Source: JAVVWB01 sp036652335 (GTDB taxonomy: Bacteria > Synergistota > Synergistia > Synergistales > Synergistaceae). From it: 64,000 nt of DNA. The position numbers and the translations under genes were made by a program. Each line of letters begins with the position of its first letter. Position 1 is the stretch's first letter. The stretch lies in NCBI GenBank assembly GCA_036652335.1, contig JAVVWB010000003.1, forward strand, positions 62,001-126,000. Direction: 5' to 3'. The notes below the pieces were generated by a model, which searched no databases, was not told the DNA's origin, and saw nothing but the letters and a program-made list of their open reading frames with translations. Positions 35,362 to 44,040 of this stretch are shown in pieces.

Positions 35362-36183
35362 CTAACCAATAAGTTCTATAAGTAAAAAAGCTAGAGTTGA
35401 ATTAATTAAAATACTATCAAACCTATCAAGGAATCCACCATGTCCTGGGATAAGATGGCTTGAGTCTTTTACACCAGCTTCTCTTTTAAGTAGAGATTCA
35501 GCTAAATCACCTATTTGGCCTGAAATACCCCATAATCCTCCCAAAAGAACCATTGGAATCAATGAATAAGAGAAATAGAATGCTATGATACCACCCATTA
35601 ATGCACTAGCTACGAATCCACCTAGGAATCCTTCCCATGTCTTTTTGGGACTAACATTACTACATAGAAGATTACGCCCTAGTGAACTTCCTATGAAGTA
35701 TGCAGCTACGTCACATGACCATGTACAAAAAAACATAGCACTCAAGAACATCAATCCCATTGGTCTTGTTCTAATTATCATCATAAAAGACCATGGTAAA
35801 ACAACGTAAAGTAATCCCACTACAGTTAATCCAGTATTATTAATTGCATCGCTTATATTAGTTTTTTGTTTCTTTATTATTTCAACAAATAGAGAGATAA
35901 AAACAACAGAGGTAATTGCTGTTAACATTGATGTTAGACTTTCATCAAGAGCACAACTTAGAAGCACAAAAACACCTGAAAATAAAATTATATACGGAGA
36001 AATATCATGTCTTGAAGATAAGAGACAATAGAATTCCCAAAGCGATATTAAAGCAATAACAGAAACGATTGACGCCCAATAATATTCCCCTAAACATATT
36101 CCTAATAAAATAATACCTGTTATAAAAATACTACTAAAAGCTCTAACATATAAGTTAGATAGTTTATTATTAAGCTTTTCCAT
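35362..36183 (-). CDS. cdsA: Phosphatidate cytidylyltransferase
   Basis: Makes CDP-diacylglycerol at the membrane. The 273-residue protein has about eight hydrophobic segments. The C-terminal CDP-alcohol signature is nearly complete: SPKKTWEGFLGG, then GDLAESLLKREAGVKD and HGGFLDRFDS. It overlaps the end of uppS by 14 nt. Confidence 0.95.
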   Translation of the reverse strand: MEKLNNKLSNLYVRAFSSIFITGIILLGICLGEYYWASIVSVIALISLWEFYCLLSSRHDISPYIILFSGVFVLLSCALDESLTSMLTAITSVVFISLFVEIIKKQKTNISDAINNTGLTVVGLLYVVLPWSFMMIIRTRPMGLMFLSAMFFCTWSCDVAAYFIGSSLGRNLLCSNVSPKKTWEGFLGGFVASALMGGIIAFYFSYSLIPMVLLGGLWGISGQIGDLAESLLKREAGVKDSSHLIPGHGGFLDRFDSILINSTLAFLLIELIG

Positions 36184-36862
36184 ACCTTCTATCCCTTCTA
36201 GAAAACGATTTTATCGCTTCTTCTAAGTCTTCTTTCCTCATATCTGGCCAATATTTATCTGTAAAATAGTACTCACTATATGCACCTTGCCATAACAAAA
36301 AATTACTCATCCTATACTCACCACTAGTGCGAATTAGCAGATCTGGGTCTGGTACATCTGGTAGATATAAATAATCTCTAAAACTTTCTTCAGAAATTTT
36401 TTCTACGCCAGATTCTAAGATTTTATTAACAGCGTTAATTATTTCAGCCCTTCCACCATAGTTGAGACAAACAATCATTTGACACCCATCACAATTCTTT
36501 GTTTTTTCTTCTGCTTCATATAAAAGCTTTTGGATGTCATCTGGTAAAACGGAGATGTTACCAGAAAATCTTATTCTAATGTTTCCATTACATAAGTCAT
36601 TAAGTTTCGATTTTATGTAATATCTAAAAAGGCCCATTAGACCTAGGACTTCACCTTTTGGACGTTGCCAATTTTCAGTTGAAAAAGCATATAAAGAAAT
36701 ATATTTAATCTTAAGGTCCTTTGCTGCAAACATAATTCTCTCTACAGCCTTAACTCCAGCGTGATGTCCTAAAATTCTAGGTAAATTTCGAGCCTTAGCC
36801 CATCTACCATTCCCGTCCATTACAAGACCAATATGGTTAATTGTTTTATCAAGTTTATCCAT
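36170..36862 (-). CDS. uppS: Undecaprenyl diphosphate synthase
   Basis: A cis-prenyltransferase that makes the C55 lipid carrier of wall polymers. VMDGNGRWAK near the N-terminus holds the catalytic Asp. FSTENW and the C-terminal PDLLIRTSGE and DRRYG motifs are present. ATG 36862 overlaps the udg stop by 8 nt; an upstream GTG at 36889 is further inside udg and unlikely. Its product serves WecA, whose gene lies about 4 kb away in the same transcription direction. Confidence 0.95.
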   Translation of the reverse strand: MDKLDKTINHIGLVMDGNGRWAKARNLPRILGHHAGVKAVERIMFAAKDLKIKYISLYAFSTENWQRPKGEVLGLMGLFRYYIKSKLNDLCNGNIRIRFSGNISVLPDDIQKLLYEAEEKTKNCDGCQMIVCLNYGGRAEIINAVNKILESGVEKISEESFRDYLYLPDVPDPDLLIRTSGEYRMSNFLLWQGAYSEYYFTDKYWPDMRKEDLEEAIKSFSRRDRRYGKA

Positions 36863-37514
36863 ATTTAATGTCACTTGTTTTCTCACCAAATTTTTTAATT
36901 GACTGCCATTGTTTATTTATCTCCTGGATATCTAACCAAGTTAAGTGCTTAGGGCTACCTTCTTTTGCTGAAGAATTCCTAAGAAGATAGCTTGGATGAA
37001 AAATAGGCATTATAGCAATACCATTCCAGCTATACCATTTTCCTCTTAGCTTAGTAATACCCTCATTTGTCTTTAATATGGATTTGGTTGGAGTGTTTCC
37101 TAATAAAACTATTATAGAAGGATTTAATAGAAGAATTTGTGTCTCTAAATATTCCGAACACGAAGCTATTTCTTCTAATGTAGGGACCCTATTTTCGGGA
37201 GGCCTACATTTAACAATATTAGTTATAAATATTTCGTCCCTATTAATAGAAACAGAAGATAATATTTGAGTTAGAAGTTGACCAGCCTTACCTACAAATG
37301 GTTTTGCTAATTCGTCTTCATCAGCACCAGGAGCTTCACCAATAAACATTATTTTTGATTTAAGGCTACCTTCGCCAAATACAACGTTTATCCTCGTCGT
37401 AGAAAGTCCACACTTAGAGCACTTATTTATCTCATCTCTTAAGTTTAGCCAAATAGTATCTTTTATTTGTTTTATAGCATCGGTGTCTAAGTTAAAAATA
37501 TTATCTATTGGCAT
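36855..37514 (-). CDS. Family 4 uracil-DNA glycosylase
   Basis: Removes uracil from DNA. The type 4 active site GEAPGADED and PFVGKAGQLL, and the C-terminal HPSYLLR, are clear. Four cysteines, C32, C35, C103 and C119, match the [4Fe-4S] ligands of this family. The 219-residue length is normal. Its ATG follows the stop of the upstream P-loop gene directly. Confidence 0.94.
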   Translation of the reverse strand: MPIDNIFNLDTDAIKQIKDTIWLNLRDEINKCSKCGLSTTRINVVFGEGSLKSKIMFIGEAPGADEDELAKPFVGKAGQLLTQILSSVSINRDEIFITNIVKCRPPENRVPTLEEIASCSEYLETQILLLNPSIIVLLGNTPTKSILKTNEGITKLRGKWYSWNGIAIMPIFHPSYLLRNSSAKEGSPKHLTWLDIQEINKQWQSIKKFGEKTSDIKYG

Positions 37515-38351
37515 TTATATAAGTACCTCCGATACAATTATATCCACTTTTTTGACATCTAAACCTGTGAAATATTTTACACTTGCTCCCACTCTGTTTT
37601 TTAACGATTTTGCAAGTGTAATAAAATTCAATTCACCTATCTGCATTTTTAGTTTTATTTGAATAACAATACTTTCTTCCATAGCTGAAATATCTATTTC
37701 TTCTATTTTAACAACCTGTTCTGACCTTGTTGCAACAAAATTTATTAATTGTTCAAGTGCCTCAGGTTCAATATGGACATTACCTAAAAAGCTAAAAGGT
37801 GGTCTAACTATTGTTTTTTCACCTTCAGCTTGATTTCTTGACTTCCAAAATACTCTTAACTGTCCAACCAATTTACCTGCAAAATTCTTTCTGACTAAAA
37901 CATGGGAAACAGGGATAACGTGTTGTCCTTTTGAAAAACGTTCTGTCCTTGCTTTTGAAATCTCTTCTTCCGTCGCGATTTCATTAATCCTAATAATTCT
38001 CTCAGGGTCGTTTAAACCTAGTTTTCTTAGAATACGAGTTACCATAGTATCTGATGTTGCAATTAACATAACCGAACAAGGCTGATGAGCACAAAAAAAT
38101 GAGATAACTTCTTCTTTATGATCATTAAATTCAAAAAGAGCTCTTCTAATTGCACTAACTTGGTTTCTCTCAGATTTAGCACTTTTACCGCAAACTATAC
38201 TTCCTTTGTGTATTATTAATCCATCGTCAATTATATAATCTGCATCTAATAAAGAAGCAACATATTGGGCACGATAACTTTTACCGGTCCCAGCTGGACC
38301 GATAAAAGCAAATACCTTTACACCGTTTAATAAAGAAGTATCTAAATCCAT
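37515..38351 (-). CDS. P-loop NTPase fused to an Asp23/Gls24-like domain
   Basis: A 278-residue protein with two parts. Residues 10-170 form a P-loop domain with Walker A GPAGTGKS (18-25), IDDG at 41-44 and a later SVMLIATS strand. Residues about 190-276 match the Asp23/Gls24 (YloU) pattern: GNVHIEPEALEQLINFVA, alternating strands, then VGASVKYFTGL and VDIIVSEV. Asp23-type domains are associated with the envelope and stress; the ATPase part suggests regulated assembly or RNA/protein handling. Function is not known to me. ATG 38351 follows GGTGG; TTG 38360 is less likely. It lies between murA and udg. Confidence 0.75.
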   Translation of the reverse strand: MDLDTSLLNGVKVFAFIGPAGTGKSYRAQYVASLLDADYIIDDGLIIHKGSIVCGKSAKSERNQVSAIRRALFEFNDHKEEVISFFCAHQPCSVMLIATSDTMVTRILRKLGLNDPERIIRINEIATEEEISKARTERFSKGQHVIPVSHVLVRKNFAGKLVGQLRVFWKSRNQAEGEKTIVRPPFSFLGNVHIEPEALEQLINFVATRSEQVVKIEEIDISAMEESIVIQIKLKMQIGELNFITLAKSLKNRVGASVKYFTGLDVKKVDIIVSEVLI

Positions 38352-38373
38352 CTTTGTCAACCACCATATACTA

Positions 38374-39633
38374 TTAATCTACATAAACTATATCTGCACC
38401 TAGAGAGATTAATTTTTCTAGCATGTTTTCATAACCTCTCCACACATGATGTAAATCTGTAACAATTGTTTCCCCTTCTGCAGCTAAGCCCATTAATATT
38501 AAAGCAGCACCAGCACGTAAGTTTGACGCTTGGACTGTAGTACCATTTATCTTTTGAACTCCAGTAATCAAAGCGACATTATCTTGGAGTTCAATTTTGG
38601 CTCCCATTTTTTTAAACTCATTAATATGTAGCAAACGAGAATCAAAAACACTCTCAGTTACGACACTATTCCCTTTTGCAAGCGTTAATAATGCCATAAA
38701 TTGAGGCTGAGCATCTGTAGGAAACCCTGGATGTGGCAATGTCTTTATTGATACCGCATTCAAGAATGTAGAATTTTTCTGGGCAGTTATTTCATTGTCT
38801 GTATAAGAAAAATTTACCCCACATTCAGACAATTTACTGACGATTGAATCTAAATATGATTCATTTATTCCTCTTACAGTAACAGTACCACCTGTAATAA
38901 GTCCCGCAATTAAATATGTAGCTGCTTCAATTCTGTCAGGAATGATAGAAGATGAAGCAGAATGCAGTTCATCTTGTCCTATAATTTTAATAACAGATGT
39001 TCCAGCTCCATAAATTTTAGCTCCCATAGCAATTAAAACATCTGCTAAATTAACAATTTCAGGTTCTTTTGCTGCATTTTGAATTATGGTTGTTCCATCA
39101 GCTAAGGTTGCCGCCATCATCAGATTTTCAGTCGCTCCAACTGATGGGAATTCGAGATCTATATTCGCTGATTTTAAATGTTTTACAGTTGCATAGACTG
39201 ATCCATTCTTTAAATCAATTTCAGCACCCATTTTTATTAAACCCTTGAGATGAAAATCTAAAGGTCTGCTTCCTAGTACACAACCACCAGGTAAGGGTAA
39301 TATCGCAGAACCACACCTTGCAACAAGTGGTCCCAAGACTAAAGAAGAAGCCCTCATCTTGCGAACCAATTCAACCGGTGCATCAAAATTAAGTTTCTCT
39401 GAAACTGTAATTTTCATAAAATTATTTTTAAAATAGACATCTGCCCCTAGGTGTCTTAGTAAATCACACATAGTATGGACATCATACAAATCTGGTACAT
39501 TCGATAGTTCAAGTGTATTATTTTTCAATAAAATGGATGCTGCCATAATCGGCAACGCAGCATTCTTAGCACCTTGAACATTTACAGTACCATTTAGTGA
39601 TTTTTTACCCTTTATTAAGATTTTTTCGTGCAA
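38374..39633 (-). CDS. murA: UDP-N-acetylglucosamine 1-carboxyvinyltransferase
   Basis: The first committed step of peptidoglycan synthesis. The 419-residue protein has the start LNGTVNVQGAKNAAL with the catalytic Lys, and C118 in LPGGCVLGSRP. That is the Cys which fosfomycin alkylates, so the enzyme is predicted sensitive. PHPGFPTDAQPQ is also conserved. TTG 39633 sits 8 nt after GGAGTG and is preferred over an upstream TTG at 39657. No murA paralogue is seen in the window. Confidence 0.94.
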   Translation of the reverse strand: MHEKILIKGKKSLNGTVNVQGAKNAALPIMAASILLKNNTLELSNVPDLYDVHTMCDLLRHLGADVYFKNNFMKITVSEKLNFDAPVELVRKMRASSLVLGPLVARCGSAILPLPGGCVLGSRPLDFHLKGLIKMGAEIDLKNGSVYATVKHLKSANIDLEFPSVGATENLMMAATLADGTTIIQNAAKEPEIVNLADVLIAMGAKIYGAGTSVIKIIGQDELHSASSSIIPDRIEAATYLIAGLITGGTVTVRGINESYLDSIVSKLSECGVNFSYTDNEITAQKNSTFLNAVSIKTLPHPGFPTDAQPQFMALLTLAKGNSVVTESVFDSRLLHINEFKKMGAKIELQDNVALITGVQKINGTTVQASNLRAGAALILMGLAAEGETIVTDLHHVWRGYENMLEKLISLGADIVYVD

Positions 39634-39668
39634 AATAATTTCACTCCAGTCAAACAAATAGGTGGTAA

Positions 39669-40790
39669 TTAGTCAAAATATTCTTTTAATATTAATGCTA
39701 TTTTTTCTGAAGCCTTGCCATCTCCAAATGGTTGTTCTTTACATTTATTCTCAATTTCAATCAACATTTTTTCACTATCTAGTAAATCAATTGCACTTTT
39801 ATATATCTTTTGGGTATCAAGTCCAACAAGTTTTGCACTTCCAAATTGAACAGCTTCAGGTCTTTCAGTTACTTCACGCAAGATTAGCAAAGGTTTCTTT
39901 ATAGCAGAAGCTTCTTCTTGTACACCACCGCTGTCGCTCATTATAAACCTAGAATTATTCATGCACCATACGAAGTCAGGATAATCTAAGGGTTCACACA
40001 AAATAATCCTATCATTATTAGAAAGATATTTATAAAAGATATTTCTAACATTTGGATTCTTATGCATTGGTATAACAACCCATATTTCTGGGTGTTTTTC
40101 TAGTATATCCAATAAAGCTTTGCAAATTTCTTCAAGTGGTTCCCCCCAAGATTCACGTCTATGTGCTGTCAACAAAATAAACGGTACATTAGTAGGTAAA
40201 CTAGAAAGCTCATCACAAGTTGGTTTTGCTGTATTATTAATAGTATAAAATAGAGCATCTATAACAGTATTACCAGTCACATGAATTTTACTGTCACAGA
40301 TTTCTTCTTTTATTAAATTTTGTTTAGATAGTTCGGTTGGCGCAAATCCCCAAGTTATTAGCCTATCAGTTAAGACCCTATTCATCTCCTCTGGAAAAGG
40401 CAATCTTATATTAAAGCTACGTAAACCTGCTTCAACATGACCAATAGGAATATTTCTATAAAAAGCAGCTAGTGCAGATGCAAATGTTGTCGTCGTATCA
40501 CCATGTACAAGAACAGCATCGGGCTTTATCTCATCAAAATATTCTCCAGCACCGTTTAATACAGATGATGTGATATAGTCCAAGGTTTGGTTTGCTTTCA
40601 TTATTAAAAGGTTCTTGTCTGCTACTAAGTTAAAAAAACTTAAAGCTTGATCAAGCATCTTAGTATGTTGTCCTGTAGCCAAAATTTTTACATTGAATGT
40701 TTCTATTTTTCTAAGAGCAATTACAACCGGAGCCATTTTTATAGCTTCTGGCCTTGTTCCAACAACACAAACTATTGTTTTCTTTTCCAT
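39669..40790 (-). CDS. wecB: UDP-N-acetylglucosamine 2-epimerase (non-hydrolysing)
   Basis: Interconverts UDP-GlcNAc and UDP-ManNAc, the donor for teichoic or enterobacterial-type polymers. The 373-residue GT-B fold shows VGTRPEAIKMAP at the start, VHGDTTTTFA, HVEAGLRS, TAHRRESWG and SDSGGVQEEA. It follows wecA by 11 nt. Together they suggest a ManNAc-containing wall polymer. Confidence 0.95.
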   Translation of the reverse strand: MEKKTIVCVVGTRPEAIKMAPVVIALRKIETFNVKILATGQHTKMLDQALSFFNLVADKNLLIMKANQTLDYITSSVLNGAGEYFDEIKPDAVLVHGDTTTTFASALAAFYRNIPIGHVEAGLRSFNIRLPFPEEMNRVLTDRLITWGFAPTELSKQNLIKEEICDSKIHVTGNTVIDALFYTINNTAKPTCDELSSLPTNVPFILLTAHRRESWGEPLEEICKALLDILEKHPEIWVVIPMHKNPNVRNIFYKYLSNNDRIILCEPLDYPDFVWCMNNSRFIMSDSGGVQEEASAIKKPLLILREVTERPEAVQFGSAKLVGLDTQKIYKSAIDLLDSEKMLIEIENKCKEQPFGDGKASEKIALILKEYFD

Positions 40791-40801
40791 TTTTCTCCCA
40801 C

Positions 40802-41686
40802 CTAAATAAAAAACTTTTTCTCAAGTAATGTATATCCCAAGAACAAAATAAAAAAATGTATCGATATCAATAAAAGTAATGTAGTAATTTTGCTTAATCC
40901 AAAATCTTGCAATTTGTGATGAGCGTGGCCTCTATCAGGTAAAAATGGTGATTTACCAGTCAAGACACGTCTAGTCATAGCTACAAGAGTGTCCAAAACA
41001 GGGACTCCACCTAGTAACACAAGTATAAGCGATAAAAAGATTATGTTCATATTATAAACTTCTGAAAAAATTCCCCATGAAATATGAGAGGCACAAACAT
41101 ATCCTAACAAAGTACTTCCTCCATCTCCTAGAAATGTTCTTGGTGAGGGAAAATTCCAAAGTAACACACCAAAAACAAGACCAGCTATTGGCAACCAAAG
41201 GTTTATATTACCAAAAATTGCGGAGGCAATACACGTAATTAGGGTCATGCTTAAACACAAACCATCCATGCCATCTATCATGTTATATGCATTTGTAACA
41301 CCGGCAATCCAAACAGACAACAAAGCCCTTTGCCAAATTGGCACAGGCAAAGGTGTTGTAATCCATAATGCTGAAATTAAGTGGAAAATTAAGCGTAATA
41401 AAGGTGGCAAAGGATGCATATCATCCATGTATCCAATTATAAAAACAAATGTAGCACCTGTTGCAACATATGGGACTTCTACTCCACTGTTGCCATTAAA
41501 CAACGCCCAAAGTAAATATCCACTCCATAAGACTATCCCCGCACCTCTTGGCATTACAAAGTTGTGTTTTTTTCTACCACCAGGTTTATCCAACAGTCTA
41601 AATTTCTGGGCAAGACTTATTGATACAGGCGTAGTTATCACACCCCACGAAAAAATCACAAGGGTGAACAAATATGTCATATACAT
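40802..41686 (-). CDS. wecA: Undecaprenyl-phosphate GlcNAc-1-phosphate transferase (WecA/TagO family)
   Basis: Links GlcNAc-1-P to undecaprenyl phosphate to start polymer synthesis. The 294-residue membrane protein has about nine hydrophobic segments. Its motifs are PRGAGI, GYMDDMH (metal-binding DD), NAYNMIDGMDGL, FLGDGGS, and the DRGHAHHKL loop that separates WecA/TagO from MraY. The N-terminus is slightly short for the family. It follows the rpiB-upp fusion gene. Confidence 0.92.
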   Translation of the reverse strand: MYMTYLFTLVIFSWGVITTPVSISLAQKFRLLDKPGGRKKHNFVMPRGAGIVLWSGYLLWALFNGNSGVEVPYVATGATFVFIIGYMDDMHPLPPLLRLIFHLISALWITTPLPVPIWQRALLSVWIAGVTNAYNMIDGMDGLCLSMTLITCIASAIFGNINLWLPIAGLVFGVLLWNFPSPRTFLGDGGSTLLGYVCASHISWGIFSEVYNMNIIFLSLILVLLGGVPVLDTLVAMTRRVLTGKSPFLPDRGHAHHKLQDFGLSKITTLLLLISIHFFILFLGYTLLEKKFFI

Positions 41687-41715
41687 TATAAGTACACCCT
41701 CTTTCTTAATACATA

Positions 41716-42819
41716 CTATTTAGTACCAAACAACCTGTCCCCGGCATCACCGAGTCCTGGAATTATGTATCCATGATCATTAAGCTTTAAATCTACTGCT
41801 GCAGTATAAACATCTACATCAGGATGTACTTTATGAAATGCTTCAATTCCTTCAGGAGCAGCTAATAAAGATACAAGCGAAATTCTTTTTGCACCCTTAT
41901 CTTTAATATGTGACACTGCTGCTGCTGCTGAACCTCCTGTTGCAAGCATAGGATCAACTACAAATATATCTCGTTCTGATATATCATTGGGCAGTTTACA
42001 ATAGTAATCAACAGGCTTTAACGTTTCTGGATCCCTATACAAACCAATATGTCCAACCTTAGCATTTGGTATAAGTTTTAGTATACCCTCAACCATTCCA
42101 AGTCCAGCTCTCAACACTGGTACAATTGCAAGTTTTTTTCCTGCAAGTGTAAAAACCGTTGTCTTTGCAACAGGTGTTTCAATTTCCACCTCTTCTAATG
42201 ATAAGTGTCTTGTTATTTCATAAACCATTAGTCCTGCTACTTCTTGCACTAGATCTCTAAAATCCTTTGATGAAGTCTCTTTGCTTCTCATTATGCCAAG
42301 CTTATGACAAACAAGAGGGTGGTCAATCACAACTGTGCGCCCACCTAGATCTGTTGATATGCAGTTTTTTGAAGATTGGGCATTTTCATAGGCATTAATC
42401 TTGTCAATGCGAAAAGAATGTCTGCCTGCATCAAAATCAGTTTCAAACCAAGTTTTTATAATATCAAATGAAGTTTTTAAATCTGTCGTCCTAGCACCAA
42501 GGACCAATAAGTTTGAATTGTTATGCTTTCTAGACATTTCTGCAGTAAAGCTGTCATGGCAAAGCGTAGCTCTAATACCATTTACTTTATTTGCAACGAT
42601 ACTCATTCCAATTCCAGTACCACAAATCAATATACCTCTATCTGATTTATGTGATGCAACATTTTCGGCTGTTTTGAATCCCCAGTCAGGGTAATCAACT
42701 CTTACGTCACCAGAGAATGTACCACAATCAACAACTTCATGTCCAAGATTCTCTACAAATGTTTTAACTTCTTCTTTCAAAACAAAACCAGCATGGTCTG
42801 AACCGATAGAAATTTTCAT
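41716..42819 (-). CDS. Ribose-5-phosphate isomerase B fused to uracil phosphoribosyltransferase
   Basis: A single 367-residue reading frame with two complete enzymes. Residues 1-145 are RpiB: SDHAGF (7-12), the catalytic C66 in ICGTGIGMS, and the R137/K140 end. After a short linker, residues 161-367 are Upp: PVLRAGLGM, GLYRDPETL, the PRPP loop VVDPMLATGGSA (288-298), and the uracil-binding YIIPGLGDAGDRLFGT end. RpiB interconverts ribulose- and ribose-5-phosphate; Upp uses PRPP, derived from ribose-5-phosphate, to salvage uracil. In many Firmicutes rpiB and upp are near neighbours; here they are one gene. Strong GGAGG site. Confidence 0.93.
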   Translation of the reverse strand: MKISIGSDHAGFVLKEEVKTFVENLGHEVVDCGTFSGDVRVDYPDWGFKTAENVASHKSDRGILICGTGIGMSIVANKVNGIRATLCHDSFTAEMSRKHNNSNLLVLGARTTDLKTSFDIIKTWFETDFDAGRHSFRIDKINAYENAQSSKNCISTDLGGRTVVIDHPLVCHKLGIMRSKETSSKDFRDLVQEVAGLMVYEITRHLSLEEVEIETPVAKTTVFTLAGKKLAIVPVLRAGLGMVEGILKLIPNAKVGHIGLYRDPETLKPVDYYCKLPNDISERDIFVVDPMLATGGSAAAAVSHIKDKGAKRISLVSLLAAPEGIEAFHKVHPDVDVYTAAVDLKLNDHGYIIPGLGDAGDRLFGTK

Positions 42820-42835
42820 ATTGTTACCTCCGTAA

Positions 42836-43774
42836 TTATTTTATTATTTGATTTAAAATATCTTCAGAAATTATGTATGGATTGATCTCATTCTTATTTG
42901 AGCAAGATGAAAAATCATAATTATCTATTACATTTTTAATTTTCATTTCTATGTTAGATAGTATCTCTTTTTCTACAATTCTTTCAATGTGCTTCTTAAA
43001 CATTGATTCCAATTTAATTCTTCCTGCTTCTGATGTGTGTAAGTATATATTATGTTCGTTAATAGTACTATTTATCTCGTTAAAACCAGTATTTGCATAT
43101 GAAGAGACCAATATTACAGGCGGTTTCCAATCTCTAAAATTTAGAGAATTCAGCATTGATGTTACATCATTAGCAATCTTCTCCGCACCATCTTTATCCG
43201 ATTTATTAACTATAAAGACGTCAGCAATTTCCATTATTCCAGCTTTCATAACCTGTATATCGTCACCCATTCCAGGGACAAGCACTAAACAAACAGTATC
43301 AGCAATTTTTATAATATCTATTTCTGACTGTCCAACACCCACAGTTTCTATTATTATATCATCATAACCACATGCATCTAGTAGGAGTGCAACTTCATGT
43401 GTTGCCTTACTTATTCCTCCCAAAAAACCTCTAGCACCCATACTTCTAATAAAGACGTCTTTACTTAAAGAGTGAGATTGCATCCTTAGCCTATCACCTA
43501 ATATAGCTCCGCCAGAAAATGGGCTTGATGGATCAATTGCAATTACAGCTATTCGCCTCTCTTGTTTTTTCATTTTCTCGACTAGATTATCTACTAAAGT
43601 ACTTTTACCTGCACCAGGACTTCCCGTAATACCAATTATGTGAGCTTTTCCTGAATATGGATATATCTTTTTCATTATTTTCTTAGAAAATAAATCATCT
43701 GATTCAATTATTGTGATTAATTTTGCAATAGCTCTTATATTGCCATTTAATGCAGATTCAATTAATTTTTCCAC
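42836..43774 (-). CDS. meaB: MeaB/ArgK-family G-protein chaperone
   Basis: A SIMIBI GTPase that protects and loads cobalamin into methylmalonyl-CoA mutase-type enzymes. Walker A is GSPGAGKST (51-59), with VIAIDPSSPFSGGAILGDRLRM, IIETVGVGQSE and NKSD. The 312-residue length is standard. No mutase gene is adjacent, so the partner must be elsewhere. GTG start after GAGG. Confidence 0.92.
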   Translation of the reverse strand: MEKLIESALNGNIRAIAKLITIIESDDLFSKKIMKKIYPYSGKAHIIGITGSPGAGKSTLVDNLVEKMKKQERRIAVIAIDPSSPFSGGAILGDRLRMQSHSLSKDVFIRSMGARGFLGGISKATHEVALLLDACGYDDIIIETVGVGQSEIDIIKIADTVCLVLVPGMGDDIQVMKAGIMEIADVFIVNKSDKDGAEKIANDVTSMLNSLNFRDWKPPVILVSSYANTGFNEINSTINEHNIYLHTSEAGRIKLESMFKKHIERIVEKEILSNIEMKIKNVIDNYDFSSCSNKNEINPYIISEDILNQIIK

Positions 43775-43787
43775 ACAAAGAACCTCA

Positions 43788-44021
43788 CTATTTAAAAAGT
43801 ATATTTATGCCGGCGATTGAATAAAATGAAAATGCTATTGCACCAGCAAAAACAAATCCAAGTATAAATCTTAGATAGATAACATAGAGTTCAGATCCTT
43901 GCAATAAACCTTTGTGTATTTTCATTATAATATTAGATAATAACAATGAAATAATAAACAAAAATAGCGCCACAAGAGCTTGTAAATTTACAGCAGGTAT
44001 ACTATAAAAACAATTTAACAT
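43788..44021 (-). CDS. Small two-pass membrane protein, unknown
   Basis: A 77-residue protein with two hydrophobic segments, about 13-34 and 50-72, separated by a short basic loop (KIHKGLLQGSE). I do not recognise a family. It sits between a Gfo/Idh dehydrogenase and meaB, co-oriented and with 13-19 nt gaps, so it is probably expressed with them. Its size and topology would fit an assembly or accessory protein, but nothing specific is shown. Confidence 0.6.
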   Translation of the reverse strand: MLNCFYSIPAVNLQALVALFLFIISLLLSNIIMKIHKGLLQGSELYVIYLRFILGFVFAGAIAFSFYSIAGINILFK

Positions 44022-44040
44022 AACTTGTTCATCAACTTAC

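Noticed and set aside
41247..41723. 158-codon plus-strand frame opposite wecA
   Set aside because: Antisense shadow of wecA without start signals.
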